Assembly: GCA_033557835.1 (NCBI GenBank)
Contig: JAWQRO010000164.1
Span: 1 to 51,573 of the forward strand
Length of the DNA stretch: 51,573 nucleotides
Source: Helochares maculicollis
Taxonomy: Eukaryota > Arthropoda > Insecta > Coleoptera > Hydrophilidae
Direction of reading: 5' to 3'
Made by a program: the position numbers and the translations under genes. Under the pieces are notes generated by a model. The model saw nothing but the letters and a program-made list of their open reading frames with translations, did not search any database and had not been told where the DNA came from. Numbering within the stretch: the stretch's first letter is position 1; each line of letters starts with the position of its first letter. Positions 11,049 through 22,496 of the stretch are shown piece by piece.

Positions 11049-14000
11049 TTTGAGAAATGATGTCCAATGTTGACAAGATTACTTTATTTACACATGATAA
11101 GTTTGAAGTATCACTATAGTGATGAGGTTTTACCTTATTAATGTAGCCCTTTTCGTACAGTTTCTAAGAAGTCCTAAATTACTTGACGCAGTAAAATGTA
11201 GTGTCTAGTAGCTTCCTGCTCATCATGTATATATTTCGAGAAAAATTAAAATTATCAGAATTGCTAAGAGTTTAAACTAAACGAAATCTAAAATCTAAAC
11301 AATAGCTTGGATGTAGTCCGTATCACTCAACCCTGAAGAAATCTCACAAGACAGACAATGAAATGTTTCTATGTAAAGTGTACTGTACTTTTTTTAGAAA
11401 TATAAAATGATTACAACCAACCTTTTCTCGTTCAAATATGCTTAAATATTGGTTTTTAAGCATATCTCACTGTTCAAACGAAAATTTGTATTTCAATTAA
11501 CTGATTTCTATATTATCATATAACTAACCCTGAGCTAAGTTGGGAAGACAGGAGAATGACTAAAAGAGACGGAAAGTCATACGTCTGTTGTAAAAATTAT
11601 AGCGACTATTTTAGAATAGAATCTTTCAAACATGGCAAAACTTTAAGATCTTTAGCTTTGAAAAGATATGTAAGTATCAAATGTTTCATTAGTATTTTGA
11701 TACTTCGAAGCATGGTATATCTAATTAAGTCCTATGCAATATTCATTATTAAGATTTAATTTTATTGCTAGCATCACTAAATAATAACAAGAATTGAATA
11801 ATTATTACTTACAATCTATCAAGGAAATACTTTTAAATTTCTGTTAAGGCCATAAAATCTGCTTCTACCTAATTCTTGATGCCTTTCCTTCACTTTTAAT
11901 TTTCGGCTTAAGTAGATTCCTTGAGGTACAAAAATCAGTATCTACTGAAATATCCTAGTTAATAGTCCTACTACATCTTGCACTTCCATACTTACGTTTC
12001 AATCTTAAAACTTGAGCATATATTTAATGTCATTTATTTTTCTAACAGTCATGTTAAGCCATAAGGACCCTTTGAATACACCTGCTTAACATTATTAAGA
12101 GAAAGAAGTTTAATGATGTTCGAGATGACTACAAATGAATGCCCAAATATAATGACAGATACGACGGATATTCGATTTTTGTGGCTCTAACGTTTTCAAA
12201 AATTTCCAGGAATGTAGGTTATTATATAAAAGTACTATTTATCGCCTCTAGATTGCAAAATATAGAAACACGTGCCTGGTTAAATGGGAATCTTTATACC
12301 AATTTTCTATTTTATGCGATAAGTGACATTTAATCTATTGGAATATTAAGAGCAATTGGTTATACCCCATAGGTCTTATATTTGCAAACAAATGTCTTAA
12401 TATTTATTGCTTTGCTTGCAGAGGAAGACACAAAAGTTTGCTCACAGGGATACCATCATCGAGGTATGAGATATATGTGTTGTTTTTAGAGACAACATTT
12501 TCCTCCAATTTAGGTTTTTGTTATTTGTACTTATATGAGTGCCTTGTTTTTTGTAAAAGATTCTAAAAACTGAGCTTTTATGTCTGTAATATTTCTGTTT
12601 TCTAGAAACGAGTCGTTTGAAATGTTTACTATCAGGTGTCGTATTCTATTCAATTAAGGCATAAAAACGTTTGCTGATGCAAAAAACTTTCTGAAATTTG
12701 TTTTTAATGTTGATTAAACTTATACTAGAGAATAACAGTAAACTAAATCCGGAGGCATAAAACTTATATGGCACGGACTCAGCTAAAGGCAAAGTAAAAC
12801 AATAAACCTAAGCCCATTATTGCCGACTTATACCTATAAAATGCGGAAATGTCTGAGAGTAGTCTTACTTCCTTACCTGCAACAGATTTTATTGCCGCTT
12901 TTGTTACGTGCTAGTACTTATTAACTAAGAGTAGGATTAAGTATGAGAAATAAAATGAAAACAAAAATACTCCCTACAACTAATGAGCGTCAGTTTAACA
13001 AGGGTAAATTCGTTGCCACCCTCTCAGTATGAGGTGACTTGTTCATCCACGAGATTTTCACCGTACTGAAGCGGTATTTATTTAGAATGAGAATTAATGG
13101 GAAAGTTTCCTAGTTAGGTCCTATTATCCTAACGAACAGATACTTGCAATTAATTATCATAAAAGGTACGTAGCCGTGCGCTGCGTTTGTCTGACTTACT
13201 AATTTTAAAATTTAACAATGTGATTGCTGTTGCTTGCACTATTAGCTTTTTTATTTCCGCACATAAGCTAAAAGTAAATTAAAACTTGCGCTGGATTCGC
13301 AAGAAGGAATGTATATATTCATAAATTTGGTTCAGTGGATTATAAAATATTCAAAAATAGCTCATAACAGGGCTTGTGTTCTATTAATAATTTGTAGTAA
13401 ACACATTTAGATTCAAGTTAACTTGTTTATATATATATACAAGTTAATAAAATATACGCATTAGTTTGCGTTGCGAATATTAACTTTCATTCATTTGGCA
13501 TTGACTTTAAAATAATACTACAATATATAAATATAAGATTTCATTTTCATTAATAATAAAAGTATTTTTAAAAAGTTTTTTTTGTTAAATTGGTTGTCCT
13601 GCTTTGCGGGTTGTACCATTATTTTCAATAATGCAAAGAACAAAACTTGAACTGCGAAATTATTGTATGAGGGTTTTGTCTTTTCGTCAGTAAGCTAGTG
13701 GAACGCAATTCATATAGAGAGACAAGAAATTAAAAAAAGTGCATAAAAAATCAAGAATTGAAACTTTCAAGCTAACTGAATAACGGTACAATATTGGGAT
13801 GGAATAGGGCCTGAAACTAAAAGTTGTAGTATTAAACAATCTAAACATGTAATAGAATATTAAAAATACTACAATTAAAACTCAGGAATGCTGGATCAAA
13901 GTTCTAAAATTAAAAACTACTAACAAAATAATCGAAAACCTAAGATTTCAAGAAAGATACATAGACTAAACATAGTTAAAATATGAAATTTGCTCAAAAC

Positions 14001-14179
14001 TTACTACATATCTTTTGAAATACCGCCATTTTAATCTTCTTGTTAAATATAATAGTGTTACTATTACGGTTTATTTTAAGACCAAAAGAAGACAAAGAAG
14101 ACATACAATTTTGATGGTTCTTAGCGTTGGTGAAACTTCAAAATCAATTTATCATGACGTTATCGAAGTCATCACTGCG
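11049..14179. other. Spacer between the divergent GT31 copies
   Basis: About 3.1 kb between the two start codons, AT-rich, with only short open frames lacking motifs. It should contain the promoter regions of both divergent copies. I saw no clear TATA or initiator that I could defend. Confidence 0.5.
13414..13447. repeat. Hairpin with alternating TA loop
   Basis: Nine-base arms TTAACTTGT (13418-13426) and ACAAGTTAA (13439-13447) flank a 12-base alternating loop. The left side is also the perfect palindrome CAAGTTAACTTG (13414-13425). It lies about 0.7 kb upstream of the intact GT31 gene; no function can be assigned. Confidence 0.6.
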
Positions 14180-15196
14180 ATGCAAAACGTTAAGGTAGTT
14201 GTGTTTGCAATTATATTAGAAGTAGTGTTTGGGATATTTTTATTGTGGGCTGGTATTCATTTGTCGGCGTCTTTCAGTCTCCCAACAACTAAGTCTATCT
14301 ACTACAATTACACAATAGAGAATTTAACTGAAGAATATTATACGCCAGGATTTACCAGCCATCAAGATCATTTGTGTCCTGTACAAGGAAGAAACCTAAA
14401 TATATTTATAATGATCACCAGTAATCCCAGTCACATATCGGAGCGTATTGCAATTCGGCGAACATGGGGAAGTTTTTCTAGACAGAGATTTGCAGTTGCC
14501 ATGGGATTTATTGTTGGAATAATTAAGAATGAAACGTTGGGAAATATTGTTTTAGCAGAAAATTTAATTTATAACGACATCATACGAACTAATAATGTCG
14601 ACGTTTACAATAATTTAACGTTAAAAACATTAAACATTCTAGAATGGATTATGGTGTATTGCAGAAAAGTAAGATTTGTGTTAAAAACAGATGACGATAC
14701 ATTTTTCAACATTCCGCAACTAAGTCAGTTTGCTCTATCACTTGATAATCGTAACAGATTTATCTTAGGTAAAGTTATCCGCCGTGCCAAACCTGTAAGA
14801 CAAAATGATGAGAAATGGTACGTTTCACAAGAAGAATACTTTAACACCAGATACCCAGATTACACCGAAGGCCCTGGTTACTTAATTCCATCGAGTTTGT
14901 GCAAGGAAATGTATTTAGCTGCTCTAAAGCAAAAGTTTTTTAGACTTGAAGATATTTTCTTTACTGGAATTATAGCTACAAACTTGAATATAAAACGGGT
15001 TCCATTGATGCGATTCACACCCCGTTGTACATATGGTTCTTTCCTTAATTGTCGCATAAATAAACTTATTGGCATTGGTACAAATATATCCCAAATTTAT
15101 GGTCTTTGGTTCATATACACTCATCCTAAATTTATTTGCAACAAACACATCATGCATATTAGTAATACTTCTTTACGTATATTTAAAAATTTGTGA
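14180..15196 (+). CDS. GT31 beta-1,3-galactosyltransferase family protein
   Basis: A 338-residue, single-exon type II Golgi membrane glycosyltransferase of the Galactosyl_T (GT31) family. Members transfer Gal, GlcNAc or GalNAc in beta-1,3 linkage from a UDP-sugar with a divalent metal; donor and acceptor cannot be told from the sequence. Seen, numbering from this start: a cytoplasmic start and membrane anchor at about 6-30; SERIAIRRTW (87-96); LTLKTLNILEW (146-156); the metal-binding DDD at 171-173 in FVLKTDDDTFFN; KWYVS at 212-216; GPGYLIPSS; and RLEDIFFTG (255-263), with the acidic pair near the active site. Sequons include NET (117), NLT (145) and NIS (302). The frame is open upstream to a TTG at 14015, with another ATG at 14114. 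I chose 14180 because it puts the anchor at the N terminus and matches the start of the paralogue at 11048. Length fits the family. The stop is followed by AATAAA at 15219. Confidence 0.93.
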   Translation: MQNVKVVVFAIILEVVFGIFLLWAGIHLSASFSLPTTKSIYYNYTIENLTEEYYTPGFTSHQDHLCPVQGRNLNIFIMITSNPSHISERIAIRRTWGSFSRQRFAVAMGFIVGIIKNETLGNIVLAENLIYNDIIRTNNVDVYNNLTLKTLNILEWIMVYCRKVRFVLKTDDDTFFNIPQLSQFALSLDNRNRFILGKVIRRAKPVRQNDEKWYVSQEEYFNTRYPDYTEGPGYLIPSSLCKEMYLAALKQKFFRLEDIFFTGIIATNLNIKRVPLMRFTPRCTYGSFLNCRINKLIGIGTNISQIYGLWFIYTHPKFICNKHIMHISNTSLRIFKNL

Positions 15197-15218
15197 TATT
15201 TCATAATGCATTGTAGAT

Positions 15219-15224
15219 AATAAA
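15219..15224 (+). terminator. Likely poly(A) signal of the GT31 gene
   Basis: AATAAA 23 bases after the TGA (15194-15196), with a T-rich stretch following. This would give a very short 3' UTR, which is acceptable for a compact single-exon gene. Confidence 0.55.
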
Positions 15225-17020
15225 GTTGTTACGTTATATTTTTGCGTTTGTTACTCAACAAAAGCGAGGCCGCGAGTCTGATAAAATTCAATTATTCTTG
15301 TGTGAAATATTACAGCTGCTTGAAAATTTAGTAGAAGCTGCAAAAATTAGCTTCTGCTACAGAAAATTTAGTTCGTATTACACATTTATCTTGTTTTCGT
15401 GAGAGAAATGTTTCTCAAATTTCGCTTGGGCTTCCAAACTAGTTTCGATATACTTTCTAAGCTAAGTTTATAAAAAGTATATGAATATTCTTTTTTCCTG
15501 CTTTCCTGTAAGCTTTTAGGCTATTTATGTACTTCGTGTTTAAATTCCTTTTCAGTACTCATCAATATCTACCTCATATGTGCTCCATATAGCTTTATTA
15601 TACAAAGTATTTTAGTTTCTATTGATAAGAGAAGTCTCTTTGATTATTTATATTTTTAATCAGATCTTTATAGTATGCTATATAATAAGCCTGTTATAAA
15701 TTGTTGACTAGGCTTTCACAATTATTTTTTTGCCGCACCATATTGGGTCCTTTAAATATTATGCAAATCTCTGCAATTTCTGGTGAATAAATCTAGAATC
15801 CGTGTATTGGTTGATATATAGTGTACAGATTATTCAGTATATTTTCCATATGAATACAAAAAATTTTGAGATTATGACACAAAACAAGAATGATAAATAA
15901 AATGAGATTGACCATCAATTTTGTTTGGGTTTCAGGCCAACAAAAAACAGCCTCAGAAACAGTATCAGAAAATCTTTTAAACTTAAATTTCAAGACTTTA
16001 TTTGAAAATAACTTCGCTTAAAATTTCATATGTTATGTATTAATATACTAAATCAAAATTCGTCAGACTGAAATAAAAAAGTGTATTGATCTAAAATATA
16101 CATATATTAATCTACCTAATATCCTAGAACATACAGTCATAAAAGATTTGTATTAACCAACGGCCTGAATATAGGCTTTAACATTATTATGTTATGAGAT
16201 TTCATTATATCAACTAAATAACAATTATATTGCTTATAAATCACTCAATTTTCTGGGTAGGGAAACACTTGCAGCTAGTCAAAATAAAAATACCTTCCTA
16301 TATTACCAACTTAATTAATTACCTGCTGCGAAATAATTTCCATGAAGTATCATGAATACAAAAGAGCAGAGTGGATTCCTAAACACTTAAATCATTTAAT
16401 TTTCAGCTCATCTTACTGAAAATTCTCCCACCCTTAATCTTAATTTGTATTCATTCCATGACGCAAACAAATTGCCAACTGGTATCAACGAAAATAAAAT
16501 TAACTTCGATAGTATTATACTTGAATTTAAATTTATAAATTATACTCTCATTGTCTATAAATATTGACCTCTAGAGATAACTCGGCTATAAATTCTAATT
16601 TTCCAATTCGCAAAGCGCATCAATTTCGCGAATTAAAAAGCACCTAAGCACCAAATTTACGTATTTAATACGCTAAAGTATTACCAATGTAGTGCAATCG
16701 GTAGAGCTGTCATTGATTTTTCTATATTTTTAAATTTTCTGTTCCGCTCTGCGAAGTTGAAACGATGTAGGTACAAAGTCGGGATACTCCGGCGGCGTAA
16801 AAACTTTCCGCGTTTATCAAAACGTCTGAAGCTGAGATTGAAAAAATGTAAACATAAAAAGATGAGAGCCAAACTAAACGGAAACAAACATATATTTAGT
16901 CGTGAAAATAAAAACATCGTCGAATGTAAATCCCCTTTACGTTTGAAAGAATGAAGCGGAGCGACATTTTGCCATCTGTCTGACTTTTATGGTAGATTAA
17001 AATTTCCAATAAAGGTCGCT
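15225..17020. other. Spacer with a small hairpin
   Basis: Mostly AT-rich without genes. An imperfect hairpin AGTAGAAGCT / AGCTTCTGCT (15330-15358) sits between two direct copies of GAAAATTTAG just after the GT31 gene. From about 16.6 kb the sequence becomes richer in C and G. Confidence 0.45.
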
Positions 17021-17317
17021 TTGGCAGCAGGAAAGGTCAAAACTTTCGTTTTGTCCAACGTCCTCCTTACCGCTCCGCGCCACACCGCATCGTCCACATT
17101 CAAAAACATTTCCAACGACACATTTTATCACGAAATATTTCCAAGCGGTCGGCCGCGGCCTGCAAAAATAAAACAAATAGGACAGATTTTATTTTCGGGT
17201 ACACACCCAGCTATTTATATAACAAAAAGCGAGATATATAATAAATTATTTCATGCTTTGGCAGCACGTCCAAGGACTGTAAGCGGTGCTATAGATGCGA
17301 GAAGAGCAGAAGCGTAG
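17021..17317 (+). other. Unrecognised open frame in a CpG-rich block
   Basis: An open frame of about 98 codons without an initial ATG (the first codon is TTG, just after an in-frame TAA). It lies in a block that is clearly richer in GC and CpG than its surroundings, for example GGTCGGCCGCGGCCTGC near 17148-17164. The translation has a balanced composition (SGRPRPAKIKQIGQILFSG, ALAARPRTVSGAIDARRAEA) unlike the Lys/Asn/Ile-rich noise nearby. I recognise no domain. It may be an exon, a promoter-associated CpG block or a decayed element. Confidence 0.25.
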
Positions 17318-20300
17318 GTCTGAAAAGGAAAAATGTACTCTTATTAGTTTACGCTATACCAACACTTGCCCGAAGCTTGAGCAGATGTTAGAATTTACAG
17401 GTATTTAGATATCATCGGCAAGTATATGATCCTCGAACTAAGCCTGTCATCGTGAATGATGCCGACAAACATTTCTTTGATGATTTTTATATTTACGGTT
17501 TTTAATTTAATATCTTATGCATTAAACTGAAAAATTAATCACCGAATGCTATTCCTATCAACAAAGCTGACTTTATCCTATGTTATATGAGTAGCTTTGA
17601 TGACTTTCAGGCAACACAAGCTTATGCTTAATGCACTCTACATTTTCTGTTTAGAAACTTCTTTATAAAACGTTGAAATAGCAAAACTTGTTCTGGCTTC
17701 CATTTAGTAGAAAAATAAAGCCTCATAAATGTTTCTTGAATTTGTCATTACTTGATAGACTTCATATAACCTTTATATGAAAGTAACTAAAATATATCAA
17801 TATGTTTTCATTTGTCGTAGAAATATGTTTATGAATCGAATTTGTATATTGTATAGTTAACTAGAGGCTCAGGGAATATACAAAATTATTTATTTATATA
17901 CTTGTATAGCAAAGTAATGACCCTCTGCATTATTTTAATCACAGCTTTGTAGTCTGGTATATACATATATGGGAGTGAAAAATCTGCGATTACACATCTT
18001 TAAAGTAATTCTTTAGGGTATATTGCGGAAATCAAGGAATCGCTTAATAGATGTCATAATTCATCTTTTGTAACGAAAACTTAGGTTAAGATTGTCATTC
18101 TAGTAGTTATATAGGAAGATATTAGCAAAGAAAATATGATAAATTGGCTGAGATAAATTAAATTGTAAAGATAGCAAAAACAGGCAGAAGAAGAATCTAT
18201 TAATTAAAAAACAATAATGCAGCTTTAAAAACACAAACTTTGTCTCAACTTAAATTGGATTTAAAAAAGGTCAATATCAATTTAAAAAATATGTCGCTTA
18301 TTAATTTTAACATAGTTTTTCGAAATAGTTTATCTCATACTTTCAAATTGTTGTCACATACTTTTGGATGTTTCCTCAGTTCAAATAATTATAAGAAACA
18401 TCGTACAATATTAAAAAGTAAGCTCAATACTATCTAACGTGCTTTCCTTATTTAATTTTCTTGAGCTTCTTATTATTGCAGCACACAAACAGTAATATAA
18501 GTATAACAACTTTTTCAGCATCTTGAGAATTTGGCAATTGTTTACCAAATTATCAAAAGTTCTAGAGGACTATCTTAAAAATATTGTATGTTTTTGTAGC
18601 TGGAAGATTAGCGAGCGAAATACTTATTTGAATAAAGCTCGCTAAAAGTCACTTACGTCGCCCAAGGATTATTATTTCTTACTTCTTTCTTGCTCATGTA
18701 ATAAGAGAAATTGCGCTTGAGTAAGGAGTAGATAATTTATGTCAGTGTATTAGTCAATCAATCAGAGCTTCAACACAGTAATTATCTGAAATCCATTCTG
18801 AGTGTGTTAATAGTTTTGGCAAACTAATTTATGTATTTTAAAATCATTCAAAATTGTAGATGATATATGATAAAGTACGGAAAAATGTTTAGACACCTCT
18901 ATTTATTTATGGCTCGTGCATATATGAACCAATAAGTAAAGTAATTTACCTTGAGATAAACCTGTCTGTGTTTTATTAAAAATATGCTGAATGATGGCTC
19001 AACTCAACTTAGTCGCGAATGTGTTGACTGATATAAAAGTAAAAAAAACTGTTTTCTGCTTCCAATGAGATCGCATATATTTCAATAATAATGCTTGAAA
19101 AATATCACGCTTTTTCCCAAGTACTGTTCGCAAGATATTAAGAAAAGTCTGCACTCGATTGATATTTGCATGAAAGGCAATAAGTGGAGGCAATACCGAT
19201 CAATTAAGTCAATTAAATATAGATGCAAAGATAAACTACTAGGCAACAAATCCAGATCTTTCGATTCGAATAGTTATCTAGAAAATCGGATGGTTCATGT
19301 TATTACTCACAACGAAAAATCGATAAAGATTGAAATCATAGTAGTTAGTAAAAACAGTTCCAAATCGTAGTTATAAATAAATAATACAATGGAAACTGGT
19401 ACTAGAAAGCTCTATCGTGAGTATGTGAAATATTTGAAAAATATGACAAGCATCTAAATAAATAGGTCTAAGACACACTCAAAAACTACCCTTTAATCTG
19501 CCTTTAATGGCAGATTTTGCCATTTTATAAAATTGACACCACGTGGCCAACTTTAGATTAAAGCCTAATTACTGTAATCCTACATTTTTTTCTTTTTTAT
19601 CATTTCCTTAAATTGGTGACCCTAGAAAAGATGGTGAAATAGTTGACAATAGTTTGAATTTAAAAATATATCATTTATGAGATCAACATTTTGTAAATGA
19701 ACGTTATGACTACAAAACTACTCCTCTATGTATACATGATAGATTTGTAGATATTTCAATAAAACGTAAAAATATTCAACTATTTTGCCGCAACTTGATT
19801 ATCTAAATATCTCGAATTATTTCCTTTAATTTTTGTTTTAGCAGAAATCACATTCATTTTTATTTGACATGCGGAGGGTGTTTCTATCAGTACATATTTC
19901 AGTCATTTATATTATTTCTAAGCGCAAAAACAAAGAATTGCGTGGCCAAAGGATTTCAATTAATAATTTTACTGCTGAATTTGAATAGCATTTCATTTTA
20001 ACGGGAACCCTCTGGCGCAAGCTTTTCAACCTATTTCATCAATTCAATTGTGCCTAAATCTAATGCGTAACAGTATTTTGTTGATTGATTTTCCCATTTC
20101 AGTGTTTATAAAGACTTACAGCGATGTTGTTAGACACATTACAGTTTTTACAGAAAATAAGCAAATTTTGATTTCTGTAGCGAATCTTCAGAGTTTTCGA
20201 TGACAACTCATCTTGGTCATTAATTGAAAATTTTGGTCCTAAAAAAATACTTAGAGAAAAGCGCAACATTTCAGTAATATATATCTTTTAATATCGGGAA

Positions 20301-22219
20301 GGCGAAACGCAATCACATCAAAGTGATAAAAGAGGTTAAATGGCTAGTTCGATATCAGATGTGAAAACCATTTGGCGAGTTTTCTGTCTCCGCGTAATCG
20401 ACAGATTTAATTTCGTTGTCTTCGGTCCTATCAGCCGAGAAGCCAATTTAATGATCCCCACATCGCACCCGACTCTTCATCAGAGAAAACATGTGAATCT
20501 CGGATTCTATTTTTAAATTGTTTGTTATGATTTTTTCATTTTTATGGTTCCATTTTGTTATACTTTTTTATATTATTGCAAATGGTGTATCGTAAAGAGG
20601 AACCTCAGTGAAAGTGAAGGAACAGTTTTAAAACATAGATTTATAAAATAGGTTTTTATAGCTGCAGCCAAAGTTTTTTTTAAAGAAAAGTTAAATTGGA
20701 ATTCGCTTGTAGCAAAGATTGCTAAGAGTAGGCTGCATAGGAAAAGCAAATTTAAAAACATGAAAAGTAAAGTATCTAGCGAAGACCTAACGCTCTATCG
20801 AACGATTAAGTTGTCGAGTTTTTTTTCGCATTTTCATTTGAAAGAAACGCTCTGATGTTCTCGGAGTGTGTAAACAAATAGAAAAGGAGAAAGTAGGTAG
20901 GAAAGGATGCCGCGTAGCCATTTATTTTTTAAAATGTTTTTTACTGGACTATACTACCCACTGCATGTACCGCAGTTTCGGTTTTGTTATTTAACACCAT
21001 TCTCTCCGGTTTTTGTACATTGTCATTCAGTGGTTAATGAACTTCTCTGTTCATCTGTGTTTGTGCTAATGAGAGAGTTTTCTCTTTCCTCTCTCTTCGG
21101 TACACGCGAATTCTAGAGCCAGAATGAATAATGGCCTCTATCCCTAATCACTTGCTCATGTTTGCGTCTAAATTTAATTCCACCATTATACATATAGAGC
21201 CATGGATATTGAATAAATATAAATAAGCATATTAATGAACAACACAATGGCTCGTATTGATTTTTTGATGTGGTTATTATTCATCAAACGTACGGTGACA
21301 GAATACAGACTTGAATAAAAACATTACTCTTAGTAGGAAGAAGCAGTTTCGGCTGGTGAAAATATAGGAATATGCTGCTAACCACAGCAGTTGTATTTAC
21401 AATTCCAACCGGAGGTTTTAATTAAGTCTATGGGTTTTTTGCAAGACAAAAAAATTAAATCTGATGCGTTAACCCCTGAAAGGCTGAAAGATTTTATTAC
21501 GGCTGCGCAGTCTGAAATTAAATCTTACAGTTGATACTTTGATTAATAAAAAATACGGGAAAGCTAACCAACTTAATAGTTTCAGATCGTTAGAACTGAA
21601 GATTCGAAATTTAAGTTGCCGTAAACTGGTAGATTTTGTTAGTAACATACTATACAATAGTAGCTACACATTTTAAAGTTTTATTTTACTTGACTAGAGA
21701 GTTTAAATATGCATGATTTTTAACTGGTAGTAAATAAATTTGCAAGAGTTGGCGAAAGAATGCTTAATGAAGTGACCATAAAGTTCTTAGATTTATTGCT
21801 ACTGTTCTATTACTATAACATTTGCATCACATACTTTTTATGATACTCCTAACTTCAGATTATCAATTAAATATATAATTCTTGATATTAGTAACGGTTT
21901 ATTGTGTCTTAAAACATCATTGTTGCAAGCAATAGTTAAATAAATGCAAGGGCTTACTTTTTATAATCCCTAAACACACTGGATTAACCTTACTAAAATT
22001 TAACGACTAGAATTCAAAACTGCTTTGCAAACTATATTAGAATTACGTGTCTCTGTTTTGAACATTAGTTTAGCGTCTACAAAAAACCTCTAAGGTTAAG
22101 CTCGGCAGGGATTTAATTTTATTATGGTATACCAAAGAGCAGGACATATAGAGAGTGTAACGCGCTGTCTGCATACATATGTTTGCCCTGAGCATCAAAT
22201 TTGCAATTTAATACCCTAT
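17318..22219. other. Unassigned spacer
   Basis: No gene recognised. A GC-richer stretch at about 20300-20480 and another near 20900-21110 stand out. The longer open frames (for example 19095-19370) lack motifs. A nested inverted repeat is listed separately. Confidence 0.5.
19491..19563. repeat. Nested inverted repeat with an E-box
   Basis: The outer arms CTTTAATCT (19491-19499) and AGATTAAAG (19555-19563) are perfect. Inside is an 8-bp stem AATCTGCC / GGCAGATT (19495-19502, 19509-19516) with loop TTTAAT, so two alternative foldings compete. The palindromic E-box CACGTG lies at 19540-19545 within the outer loop. Confidence 0.6.
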
Positions 22220-22496
22220 TTAGTTTTCATTTTCTAAATTGAGCCCATCAAATATGCTAAATCCTTTGAACATAAACTCATTTACTTCAAAATGATGTAC
22301 GAAGTTAGCTTCTTCAGCAGAAAACATTAAATCAGGTTGATTTTCGTGCTCTGCTAACGTAAAAGGATAAAACATTGGGTGACCGAGCTCCTTACAGTAA
22401 ATATGCTTCGCGATACTGCGTCCTTTATAATCCTCCAAGGAGCTTGAATTACGACTTTTACGAAATTTAAAACAGTTGGCTTCGGCGCTTAAAAAT
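22220..22496 (-). other. Unrecognised open frame, possible exon or remnant
   Basis: Open for about 91 codons from the TGA just upstream of 22496 down to TAA at 22220, with no ATG near the start. The translation is protein-like rather than AT noise: NSSSLEDYKGRSIAKHIYC, ELGHPMFYPFTLAEHENQPD and FMFKGFSIFDGLNLENEN. Two segments resemble each other (FLSAEANCFKF and MFSAEEANFVHHF). TTTTTAAG before the frame is a weak acceptor. I do not recognise a family; it could be an exon of an unseen gene or a transposon fragment. Confidence 0.25.

Noticed and set aside
14015..14179. N-terminal extension of the intact GT31 frame to the TTG at 14015
   Set aside because: It begins with TTG, is Lys/Arg-rich and would bury the membrane anchor behind 55 residues. 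The ATG at 14180 matches the start of the paralogue at 11048.
14878..15157. Two minus-strand frames inside the intact GT31 gene
   Set aside because: They are shadows of the strongly supported plus-strand coding frame.
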